A DNA stretch of 64,000 bases from Athripsodes cinereus (taxonomy: Eukaryota > Arthropoda > Insecta > Trichoptera > Leptoceridae), in assembly GCA_947579605.1 (NCBI GenBank), contig OX388305.1:19357542-19421541 (forward strand), written 5' to 3'. The position numbers were made by a program, and so were the translations under genes. Positions 1-8,760 of this stretch are shown piece after piece (position 1 is the stretch's first letter; each line of letters begins with the position of its first letter). Under the pieces are notes generated by a model, which did no database searches, was not told the origin of the DNA, and was given only the letters and a program-made list of their open reading frames with translations.

Positions 1-310
1 ATAAACCTATATCCTGGATTGTTTTGGTATATTATGTGAAATTATGCTTTGTCACCTACTTTACAAGTCGGTTAGTTACAAAACTATACCCAAGGTGAAA
101 CTGTGTACAACAAAACACTTTGAAACTTGAGATGTTTTCATAGATGGAGTTAGTTACTATGACGTAGAGAAAATAACTCCAAAATTCTTGAACTCACAAA
201 GTTTAGCTCCGAAACTTTAATCCGTAATACTAAACGCTCATCTCCAAATCCTGTTCTGCGACATCGAGATGGCTAAATTGGTCTGCTTCTTCTAATACCT
301 ACTTTTACTA
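1..310. other. No recognisable feature
   Basis: AT-rich sequence with no supported ORF, repeat or RNA gene that I could identify on either strand. Confidence 0.6.
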
Positions 311-425
311 CTATTCCATCACAGCATATTGCTCAAGAGGGATAGAAGACTAGCTGCATCGCTGAATTTAAGATGTGAAATATATGTATCTTAATTTTTT
401 TCGAACACCAGTCTTTTACGACTGT
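311..425 (-). repeat. Family A dispersed repeat, internally deleted copy
   Basis: Read on the minus strand this carries the family A block with the phrases TGGTGTTCGAAAA and TTAAATTCAGCGATG, then jumps to the family's 3' end (GCTGTGATGGAATAG), so the middle of the unit is deleted. The family is defined by the well-preserved copy at 45260-45500. Confidence 0.6.
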
Positions 426-551
426 GTCTTTTGGTTTACTATAGGCTTTGAATAAAATGTAACTTCACTTACTTTTAGAACTCTGTGTTCTTAAAAAAAA
501 CTGAAAGTAGACTCCTCCGTTCAGCAAAGACTTGCACTCATAGGTATACCT

Positions 552-650
552 ATGCTGGACGAGATCAACAGACCAAACAAGTCCTGCTTCTATGACATGG
601 CTTTTGGTGTCGCAGTAGAGGTCATCTGGAACCAACTCTGTATGTATTGT
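552..650 (+). pseudogene. CR1/L2-like non-LTR retrotransposon, C-terminal ORF2 fragment
   Basis: Translation from 552 gives a peptide containing LDEINRPNKSCFYDMAFG followed by EVIWNQL. It aligns by eye with a second copy at 38727-38905 (QDKINRANKFFLHDRAFG, then NGLPKEF). The pattern 'RAFG....W+.LP.+.R' is typical of the extreme C-terminus of CR1/L2-type reverse transcriptase ORFs. No reverse transcriptase core is present, so this is a severely 5'-truncated remnant. Confidence 0.5.
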
Positions 651-679
651 ACAGATTGCAATATTTTATATCAATACAA

Positions 680-752
680 AGTAACTAGAAACTATCAGTT
701 AAAGACTTCAATGTACAGAGGGCGAGTTTAACGCCTTTGAAAAAACTAATCA
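680..752. repeat. Short dispersed repeat shared with 9135-9230
   Basis: Both sites read ATCAGTT..., TTCAAT, then TACAGAGGGCGA and a following TAACGC.TTTGAAAA. The similarity spans roughly 70 bases with a small insertion in the second copy. The type of element is unknown. Confidence 0.45.
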
Positions 753-856
753 ATCTAGTGTTGTGGAATTCTCGAGAAATAATTTTTTGAGAAATTTACC
801 GAGAAATTTCTCGGTAAATTTCTCGAAGTAGAGAATTTTCCGAGAATTTTTTGTAT
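752..856. repeat. GAGAAATTTCTC palindrome cluster with a perfect 36-bp palindrome
   Basis: Positions 789-824 form a perfect 36-base palindrome made of two GAGAAATTT arms around ACCGAGAAATTTCTCGGT. Further GAGAA and TTCTC words flank it from 756 to 847. A second cluster of the same word is at 6224-6309. There is no coding potential. Confidence 0.8.
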
Positions 857-861
857 TTTTT

Positions 862-930
862 ATTTAAAAGTATAATAATAATAATAAATACTTTATTCAA
901 TCAATCAATGTACAAAGGTTGAGACAATTT
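862..930 (-). repeat. (TAA)n-ended retroelement tail, probable
   Basis: An (AAT)n run is followed by ACTTTATTCAATCAATCAATG. This layout resembles the minus-strand 3' end at 43046 (AATAATAATAAACACTTTATTGTC), which is attached to a recognisable non-LTR coding fragment. No coding part is left here. Confidence 0.35.
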
Positions 931-1560
931 ATAACCAATATGGCTACAATTAATTATGGAAACAAAAAAATGTTAGGTACCTACCTACCTACATAGAAAA
1001 AAGTGCTAATAAATGATAAAAAATCTTGATGTTTGACACCCCACACTGAGAAAAGGTACATCTCCAAATTCAATTGATATTTCACAATAAATTGTTTTGC
1101 TCGCCTTACCATTGATATAATATGACATAAAGATCAAATTCAACATAACGTAACATCAAACCAATTCGCTTTTACCATAAACTATACTTCGTTCGGCGCT
1201 TACCAATCTTTTAGTTACCCAAAAATCCGTGTATGGCGCTAGTTGGTTTAAAATCATTGTCAGGTAAGTACATTATAGCTTGTGAAATTGCCACACGCAT
1301 AAAAATACATTATGATTGACGAAACGTATTTCAATAGTACAATACTGTTTTATTTATTTGTAGTATTTTCGTTATTATACAAATAACTAAATACTTATTT
1401 ATTATTATTCAATATAATGAATACACTAGAATGGTTGTAAAATGTGTTATATTTTGATAAAAAAAACAATACTTTGGTCATTATTAATTATTCTAATGGC
1501 AACACTAGTATTCGATGACATTCGTCGGTTTTCCGTTGTGTTTTGTTATTTGTTAATTTC
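931..1560. other. No recognisable feature
   Basis: AT-rich, with a short TACCTACCTACC tract at about 980. No supported gene or repeat was identified. Confidence 0.5.
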
Positions 1561-1791
1561 TGTCCGTTTTCGTATTTCGGTGTTTTTTTTTAGTGGATTG
1601 AGGATAATTGTTAAAATATGACCGTGCATTTACTCACATTTAAAACAAGATCCCTCATAATATTGCATGATGGGCTGAAAAAATAACCTGTCATCGAAAT
1701 GCAAGGTAAACCTTTGTAATTTCTTCTTATTTACTATTATTTTTATATGATTTAAAGCATTAATATTTTGATATATGTTTTTACTTTATAG

Positions 1792-2745
1792 ATGAAACGC
1801 AATGAGGAAAATAACGTGGAATTACAGAATGAAAGTGTACCATCAAATAACCATTTGGTGAGTAACATTGTTCTAACCTTGAGTGCTTGTGGATGGACTA
1901 ATTAGGTTATTTAATTTAATGAATATTTTTTGCTTTACAGATTACAGAATTTAATGTTAAAAACCATGTGATGAAATGAAAGTGAAACTTCAACCATCAA
2001 TTTGGTATGTAATATTGGACTAACATTGATTTTGTTTGTGAACGAACTAACTTTATTAGTTATCATTTGGTTTAATAAATCATTTTTGTACTTTTAGACT
2101 GTGGAGGAAACAAATGAGGTTGTGATTGAATATATACATTGAAGGAGACTCACCGTCCACCTGGATAGTTCAGAAATCTGGGGACTTACATTTATCCGAC
2201 TAAATTTCTACACTAACAAATTTGTCCACACAAGTGGTGCCATAATATATGTTAAGATCAAAAGCATTTACAGCTCAACAAATAATGAATCTTTATAAAG
2301 TCCAGTCCATGATGAGTTGGTATGAGATGTTTAATTTGCAATAATTGTTTTATCAACAAGCCAAATTTGAGTTTTTATTGACGATTAACTAAAATTTGTA
2401 CTTTACAGAATGTTGCAGAACATCAACAAATTGGTGAAAATGTTGCTTTGGATTTGGTGTCACCTACATCAACATCAAAAGTTTGTATACTTCAAATCCT
2501 GTTATTTTAATTTCAATTCTTTTGTTTACAAAAATAACTTTTAGTTATATATATTATTTTTAATTTTACAGAAAAAAGGTCAAATGTAATTATCAAAAGG
2601 CTAGTAGAAAACAAATTAGTAGAATTGGGGCATTCATACTCAAACAGAAAGGGTCAATTGTCAGCATGAAAAATTTTTGTTCCCATAGAAAAAAGTTGCA
2701 GAGAAGAATGCCAAAATAAAATAACTCCCGTAGAGCAACAACGTG
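1792..2745 (+). pseudogene. Decayed multi-exon gene, insect domain family also seen with transposons
   Basis: Five exon-like blocks sit between good splice signals. They are 1792-1857 (acceptor TTTATAG, donor GTGAGT; 22 open codons starting MKRNEENNVELQNE), 1941-2004 (TTTACAG, GTATGT), about 2098-2319 (TTTTAG, GTATGA), 2409-2480 (TTTACAG, GTTTGT; 24 open codons) and 2572-2745 (TTTTACAG, GTATGA). The last block reads, after a one-base shift, NVIIKRLVENKLVELGHSY, then SNRKGQLSA, a stop, and KSCREECQNK. This resembles a cysteine-containing region common in insect proteins of uncertain, possibly transposon-related, origin. Block 2 is 64 rather than 66 bases and has an in-frame TGA; block 3 has a stop after EYIH; block 5 has a frameshift and TGA. 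A donor at 1705/1706 could end a 5' non-coding exon. A further acceptor at 5091 lies beyond the Penelope-like insertion. The family assignment is tentative; the exon-intron layout is directly visible. Confidence 0.5.
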
Positions 2746-2781
2746 GTATGATTAGAATTTTTATTTTTTTTATTTATTTTC

Positions 2782-3213
2782 ATATAATGAAAACAAAATT
2801 GTTTTTGGTTTTACTACGATTTATTTGTTTAATAAGTTACCAGGTTTCGACCTATGAGGTCATTGTCAAACTAAATTTACTATAGGCCGTGTTGTTACTT
2901 AAATACTATGTCTTAGTAGGTAGGTATAACAATATATTCTTAGAGCTAAGGTTTTATATAATGCAAAAATTATTGAGGGGAATTCAGAAAGAACAGTTGT
3001 TTGTGTTGTATATGATTTAAATTATATTGATTCCATATAATGTGACATTTTATTGGTAAAGATTAAGGAAGACAGTTGGTTAGTATTGTGTAAATAAATG
3101 AAATAGTATTTTGACTTCAACTAATAGATGTACCTAACAGATGTACCTAATATTATTAACAACAGAGGAATATTGACAAAAAGCATCCATTTAGGAATAA
3201 TAACATGTACAAC
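2782..3213 (+). repeat. Penelope-like element, left inverted arm
   Basis: The reverse complement matches 4583-5018 almost throughout, with scattered substitutions and small indels; the arms differ, for example, at TTTAAATTATATTGATTCC versus ATTATATGGATTC. The arm includes a short internal duplication of AGATGTACCTAA near 3130-3150. Confidence 0.85.
2840..2869 (-). ncRNA. Degenerate hammerhead-ribozyme-like core, left arm
   Basis: On the minus strand the order is TTGACAA, a stem-loop GACCT-CAT-AGGTC, then GAAAC. This mirrors the hammerhead order CUGANGA, stem II, GAAA, with two departures in the first box (U for C and A for G). Penelope-like elements are known to carry minimal hammerheads in their terminal repeats. 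Catalytic activity is doubtful with these substitutions. Confidence 0.45.
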
Positions 3214-3687
3214 ATCTAGATTTACAACTAGTCAATAAAGGTTTGTATTATCTATTGAATAATTCCAGAACAAAATTACACTTTGTTATCCTGGGCCAGG
3301 TAATAGTATAAATTAATTACATGTTGTCATACACCAGATAATGATGTAACAATGCAAAGTATAACATAATACAATATTATTTTATTAAAATATAATTTTT
3401 TTGGTTTATAAAGAACTTTATGTGGTATTGCTAGATGTCTTAATGTATTCTAGTTTATGGAGTTGATCTTTTACACTGTGTTCTTAATGGGTATATCTAT
3501 AGGTTTTGTAAGTATAGATTCTATACAATTCAATATCCGTCTTGGGATAATGTGGGATAAAACAAAATTAACTAAAGGGTCATTTAACATTAGCAAATAA
3601 TATATGATTACAATGAGGTGTTGATTTGAATAAATTGTGATTTTAAGTTTTTTGTAAATGATATAAATATAGCCTTCTGAACAAATA

Positions 3688-3900
3688 TATCTATAAAATT
3701 ATTATATATTAGTTTATTATAATGTTGTATATAGAAGACGTACAGTTACATAAGTTGTAAGGATATCTAAAGAAGTATTACATATCTATAAGACGTATAC
3801 ATATCTATAATATTATATGTGAAAAAATATATCTTTAAAAGTATTACATGTTAGTTTATTGTAATGTTGCATATAGATAACGTATGATTATATAAGCAGT
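3688..3900. repeat. Imperfect direct repeat inside the Penelope-like element
   Basis: The block TTAGTTTATTATAATGTTG at about 3709 recurs as TTAGTTTATTGTAATGTTG at about 3850, each preceded by a TATATCT..AAA.TATTA segment. The period is about 140 bases. It lies 3' of the endonuclease remnant and is non-coding. Confidence 0.6.
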
Positions 3901-4129
3901 GTGTTATTTAGTTGTTGATTGTCTTTTTCAAGTAATACCCATGATTTGATTTAGTCTAATTGTGAACTTGGGTATCAAGATTATAAGGTTTATTTTATTA
4001 AATGTCCAACGTTTTATGTTACTTACTAAATGGTTTAAAAATTTCTAGTATGGCTGAATTAATTATATTTGTTTGTTCATTTATTAGTGTGCAATCTAAT
4101 TTGTTGGCTTTTGTGATTTCAAGTTGTTC

Positions 4130-4450
4130 TTATACGTTAAGACGCATACCTTTCTTCTGCGAGTGTAATTTTTTTGGAAGGGTGGTATCTCGGATTGAGT
4201 GGTTATTAGTAAGAAGGTGTTTGGCGCATTGAGAACTTTCTGGTTTGTTATTAAGCCATGCTTTCTTATGTTCCAGGAACCTACATTCAATATTACATCC
4301 GCTTTGCCCTATATAGATGTTATCACAATCATCACAATTCAGACTGTATATACCGTTGTCTTTTAGTGGTGGTTGTGGGTCTTTAGAATTTCTTAACTGG
4401 AAGCCTATGTTATTTGTTTTGTTTTTTTTTTCACTTGTGGCATAACATCT
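4130..4450 (-). pseudogene. GIY-YIG endonuclease, C-terminal part of a Penelope-like polyprotein
   Basis: Read on the minus strand from about 4450 the frame gives NNIGFQLRNSKDPQPPLKDN. It continues at 4354 with GIYSLNCDDCDNIYIGQSG, then CRFLEHKKAW and AKHLLTNNHSI, and stops at 4130. The GIY and YIG motifs, the CxxC between them, the R-F..EH segment and the AKHL..NNHSI segment are the hallmarks of the Penelope-type GIY-YIG nuclease, which nicks target DNA for integration. The linker before GIY also fits the family. The domain itself is open for about 75 codons, but the upstream reverse transcriptase is missing and the frame is broken by stops beyond about 4470, so the element cannot be autonomous. 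Confidence 0.85.
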
Positions 4451-4582
4451 GTATATTAAATGTGGTTTTCTTGTTTATTGTATTGGCTATTTTTGAGGAT
4501 AAATGTCCATAATATGTGATACATCTAAATTCGTTATTATTGAGGTTGACTGTTGGGTATATTTGTGATAAGGTGAGTTTAT

Positions 4583-5018
4583 GTTGTACATGTTATTATT
4601 CCTAAATGGATGCTTTTTGTCAATATTCCTCTGTTGTTAATGATATTAGGTACATCTGTTACATCTATTAGTTGAAGTCAAAACACCCAATACTATTTCA
4701 TTTAATTACACAATACTAACCAACTGTCTTCCTAAATCTTTACCAATAAAATGTCACATTATATAGAATCCATATAATCAAAACCATATACAACACAACC
4801 AACTGTTCTTTCTGAATTTCCCTCAATAATTTTTGCATTATATAAAACCTTAGCTCTAAAGAATATATTGTTATACCTACCTAATAAGACATAGTATTTA
4901 AGTAACAACACGGCCTATAGTAAATTTAGTTTGACAATGACCTCATAGGTCGAAACCTGGAAACTTATTAAACAAATAAATCGTAGTAAAACCAAGAACA
5001 ATTTTGTTTTCATTATAT
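4583..5018 (+). repeat. Penelope-like element, right inverted arm
   Basis: This is the inverted partner of 2782-3213. It begins GTTGTACATGTTATTATTCC and ends TTTTGTTTTCATTATAT, the exact mirror of the left arm's boundaries. Confidence 0.85.
4931..4960 (+). ncRNA. Degenerate hammerhead-ribozyme-like core, right arm
   Basis: TTGACAA, stem-loop GACCT-CAT-AGGTC and GAAACC lie in hammerhead order on the plus strand, identical to the motif on the minus strand of the left arm. The two copies therefore point outward in opposite directions from the same element. Confidence 0.45.
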
Positions 5019-5850
5019 CAATATAATGGAGTTTTACAAAATCAACGTCGACTCAATCAATTTATTTATTTTGTTAATACACTTATTACAGATTATATAG
5101 TATAACTTGAATATTGTATGGTTTGCAAGCCAGTGAAGTTTGTTAAATTATTTTACACCATATTATCAACACTATGTTCCAGCTATGTTCCAACAACAAA
5201 AAGAAATAAAAACAAAATGCACTCGATTGCACCGACCGAGGCAATAACAATGAAGACAAAAAGAAAAACATTCAGTCGTGAAATGAATACGCTATTACAA
5301 AAAAAAAACACAAGCAATGACTGATGCTCAGGGGGGGGGATCAATCCTCTCTGAATAAAAACTGGGGGAGGGGAGACTCACCACATTCAAGACAATCATC
5401 AACCAGAACCCTGAAGAGATCTAGAAATAGCATCTTTGAATTTTGGCAATGATGAAAAGTAAAATTCAACATCCCTGAAGAAAGAGTTGGAAGAATCCTA
5501 TAATACTCGTACAATATATTTATTATGTCTTTATAAATTGTCCTTATTTTTATATTTTTTAATTGAATTTTTTAATAAATTATTATATTACATAAGAACT
5601 TAATAGAAAAAAATCATTTTAATTTCCTTGCTACTTTTTTTACTTATATATTGATCACAATGTTTATTTGTAAAATGTGAATAATTATTCTAATAATATT
5701 ATTATTTATGCTAGATTTTTTCAAATAATAATTATAGAGTTATTAGAAAAATAGATCACATTTTACAACTAAACGCGATTAATATTATTGGACTTTTGAC
5801 AGCTACGAGTAAGGTCATGTATAGGTACATATATACGTAAGTATGACAAG
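5019..5850 (+). other. Possible continuation of the decayed gene, then AT-rich sequence
   Basis: An acceptor-like TTATTACAG ends at 5091 and is followed by an open stretch reaching about 5324. Its lysine-rich translation includes KRNKNKMHSIAPTEAIT. This could be a later exon of the gene at 1792-2745, with the Penelope-like element in the intervening intron, but no family match was recognised. A G9 run is at 5331. The rest has no supported feature. Confidence 0.25.
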
Positions 5851-5854
5851 TAAA

Positions 5855-6059
5855 TCGATTGATTCTTACCAACGATTCGTTCTGCGGCAAACTTCAAGTT
5901 GATGACGTCACTGTGAAGAAGTTGTTGGTAAGCGTACCAATGAATTAGTTGCGAAGTCAATAGATCTGTACTAGTGAATCGTTAGTACGAACTCTGGTCC
6001 TAATTTGATAGTACGTACCAATGATTCGTTGTGAAATTTCGTTAGTATTTTTCTCAGTG
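5855..6059. mobile_element. Foldback MITE, diverged partial copy
   Basis: The right half matches the complete element at 17842-18101. It includes GGTCCTAAT.TGATAGTACG, CCAATGATTCGTTGTG and the terminal TATTTTTCTCAGTG. The left half is rearranged (ACCAACGATTCGTTCTGCG) and lacks the terminal CACTGAGAAAAATA. Confidence 0.7.
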
Positions 6060-6223
6060 CACATACCCATATTTAAGTATAAAAAAAATTGCAGATACGT
6101 TCATGGAAAAAGTGTTGAAAACCTCTGATTTGGTCTTAATCAGACCCACAAGTTTTTGGATCAATCAGGTTGGCTGCGAAGTGTAATGGATGAAAGGTCA
6201 GAATACCACTAAGAAAAATTATG

Positions 6224-6309
6224 GAGAGAAATTTCTCTTCCATCAGAGGAGAAATTCTCGAAGTAATTTCTCGTTCTCAAGAAATTTCTCTGGAGAATTT
6301 TCTCTTCTC
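6224..6309. repeat. Second GAGAAATTTCTC palindrome cluster
   Basis: The word GAGAAATTTCTC and its near-copies recur about five times (6226, 6249, 6265, 6279, 6292). This is the same motif as the cluster at 752-856, but in a different arrangement. Confidence 0.7.
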
Positions 6310-7090
6310 ACATCACTAAATCAATCACAACATTTGAGAGCAATATCGCTCTCCTAGCATTGTTTTCCGTGCCCTTGAGATGGATTAAATTTTATCTTTA
6401 AATTTTTATACAATTTCTAGTTTTTTTATTGTAGTTTTTGATAATATGTTTAAGGCTTAGAAAGTATTATGAATGAAATAAGTAAATTAATAAATTTAAA
6501 TGAAACGCAGTATTTAGTAATTCTAGTGCGGCTTACTGTCAATTTAGGCTTACAAACTCCGGAGTTACTAAGCACCAAAAGTCCTAAAAGTTGCATACCT
6601 TACTCAAAATTGGTACCTACCTACACACAATATAGAATATTATACCTACTTGTATAAATAATTTTCTCCAACATGATATAGGAATGTAGTTACTACACAA
6701 TGTAATATATTGTATAATCATAACAGTCAGTAGTAATAGTTATAACAACACTACTTGCAAACTATGTGGGTAAACCTTGTGTTGTGGCATTATACGAGTA
6801 CAGAAACTATTCCCAAGTTATGCTGTGCGTGCCTCTGATAATAATACTATTAATATACATAAATATTTATGTTGATGTGCATGAATGTTTTTATAGAATC
6901 TTTGAAGACGTTCATACTTGAAAAATAATAATGATTAAGTATTATCTTCCTTACGAACTTTTCTTTCTATTTATATGCAACTGCATGTATGGTACGTGCT
7001 TCAAATTAACATCAGTTTTCATGAAAAAAAATGGCATTCGTAAACGTTTGTACATCTCACTACTTTATATTTGATGTTGATAATCGTTCC
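6310..7090. other. AT-rich, one short retroelement-like 3' fragment
   Basis: At 6361-6390 the sequence TTTTCCGTGCCCTTGAGATGGA closely matches the end of the CR1/L2-like fragment at 38885-38910. The rest shows no supported gene or repeat. Confidence 0.35.
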
Positions 7091-7091
7091 T

Positions 7092-7295
7092 AATTTTTTA
7101 TTGCTTAACCGGATTTGAGCACAACGTGCAGAATGCAGATGACAAAACCAATCTGTAATCTCGATTGGAGAGCTATGTTTTCCCAATTCAACATGGTTCT
7201 CTAATCGAGTCATTAGTCCATTAAGTATATGTTGCACAATGTTACGTTGTACAAACATGGTTCTCCAATCCAGGTGTGTGATTGGTTTTATATAT
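7092..7295. mobile_element. Foldback MITE with TTAACCGGATTT end, partial copy
   Basis: The sequence CTTAACCGGATTTGAG, ATGACAAAACCAATC and the inverted-arm phrase ACATGGTTCTCCAATCCAGG match the terminal arms of the larger element at 42000-42431. The internal segment is short, and the right end is lost before the CCGGTTAA terminus. Confidence 0.65.
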
Positions 7296-7990
7296 AGTAT
7301 TTTTTTAAATGAGTAAATTTTAATTTCAAAATCATTTCAATAACTCCATTATATCTAATCATTCATAAACAACGGCAATTTAAACTTAACGTATATATGA
7401 TTTAGATTACCCGGGCTTTGCCGTGTTTTTACGATTGCATAGTTGTTACTTATATCCAACGTAAAGACGACTTCCTTGTTATGTTTTATTGCACTGTTTA
7501 GTAATATATCACCACAAAACCGTACATGTAATGAGGGGAAGCAATAAAATGTATTAATATTATTTAGTTAGTTAGGTACGTGTAGGTATAGCTTTCTCAA
7601 AAATAAATAATCAAGTCAAAGAAAATAATAAAAAGCACAATAATATGAACTAGGTATAAATTTTTTGTAATAAACGTGCAATAAATAATGAATAAAAATA
7701 TAAATAAATGTAATAATTCATGCCTAATGACTTGTTTTATTATTGACACCGAAAGGATGACGTGTCTGTTTGTTACGTGCAGTTTGTCTACTGACTATTA
7801 CTGAAAATGATCTAAGCGCTGAGGTCGAAAGTTTGTAGATGAGAAGATATAAAATATCCACGAAACATATTCGAAATCACAAATGCTCATATTGTACCAT
7901 GGTACAGGTATCGAAAATGTAAATAGTATCTATGTTTTTTCAACACCTACGTAGTGTAATTCTTTCATACACAGTACAAACATATAGATA
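7296..7990. other. No recognisable feature
   Basis: AT-rich, no supported ORF or repeat. Confidence 0.5.
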
Positions 7991-7992
7991 AA

Positions 7993-8308
7993 GGTGCATA
8001 TAGGAGCACCCGGCAAATAATAATTACCTACTCTCTTTCTCTTTTCTGTAAGTTTTCGAGTGTCCTGTAAAAGACAGGTGAAGATAAATAAAGAATTTTT
8101 ACATCTCAAATAGAGGTTTGCTACCCATTCTTAATGTCTTATTTTTGTTGGTACAGAGATAACGGCTTGTATGTTTACTACACGCACTTGGTCAGCTGGC
8201 TTAAATACATATGTCTAAATTCATTGTTAATGAATTTAGTTATTTGTCCAACTATTATAATCTCTCTGCCTACTCCACACGGGATGCGACTTGAAGGCAT
8301 AGATAGAT
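7993..8308 (+). repeat. Family A dispersed repeat, copy with small insertion
   Basis: The family landmarks GTAAGTTTTCGAGTGTCCTG, AAAGACAGGTG, GAGGTTTGCTACCCAT and TTGGTACAGAGA.AACGGCTTG occur in order. After CAGCTGGCT the unit is interrupted by about 60 bases that contain the palindrome CTAAATTCATT-GTT-AATGAATTTAG. It then resumes as CTGCCTACTCCACACGGGAT. Confidence 0.75.
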
Positions 8309-8534
8309 ATTTATTTTTTTATATTGTATGTGCATATTATTTAATAATATATATTTTCATTTAATGTTGTCAATTTATAACGAATTCCAGCATAACATTT
8401 ATTTGGCATCTGTAAATTCCTCAATAAATATTTTGATAAAGGTGGGTATACCTACCTACTTCAGACAGAATTCATGTGTGATGATTATACAGTTGTGTGA
8501 TGTAGAAACAATTTAGGTACTATTTGTTTTAAGT

Positions 8535-8620
8535 CTAGCCTTAACTGCTCAAGTAACTAAATCAAGTCGGCTTTCGAGAGTTTCCGTTCTTATTCTGGTC
8601 GGCTGGCACATCAATAAAGT
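8535..8620 (-). repeat. Diverged copy of the hammerhead-like element
   Basis: On the minus strand this reads AACGGAAACTCTCGAAAGCC followed by GACTTGATTTAG. It resembles the core of 21944-21975, but the CTGATGA box is lost. Confidence 0.3.
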
Positions 8621-8708
8621 CACCAGTTTTATTTTAATTTCTTATTTCCATGCTGTGTACTGATATCTTATCTATGGAGTTTGATTATATGTATAATTAG
8701 TTAGGTAC

Positions 8709-8760
8709 CTACCCTTTTCTATAAGTTTTCGAGTAGGCACCCTTAAAGGCGTGTAAGCAA
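8709..8760 (+). repeat. Family A fragment
   Basis: TTTTCTATAAGTTTTCGAGT and a degenerate GGCGTGTAAGCAAG match the 5' block of family A. Confidence 0.4.

Larger units (their letters stand above)
2782..5018 (-). mobile_element. Penelope-like element with inverted terminal arms, RT missing
   Basis: Two arms of about 432 and 436 bases (2782-3213 and 4583-5018) are near-identical in inverted orientation. The 1.37 kb between them carries, on the minus strand, the C-terminal GIY-YIG endonuclease of a Penelope-like element. Inverted terminal repeats with hammerhead-type motifs plus a GIY-YIG domain are established traits of this retroelement class. The reverse transcriptase that should precede the endonuclease is absent: only about 230 bases separate the right arm from the GIY motif. 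No convincing target-site duplication was found; the word ATATAATG occurs at 2782-2789 and again at 5021-5028. The insertion lies between block 5 of the decayed gene and its next possible acceptor, i.e. in an intron position. Confidence 0.8.
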
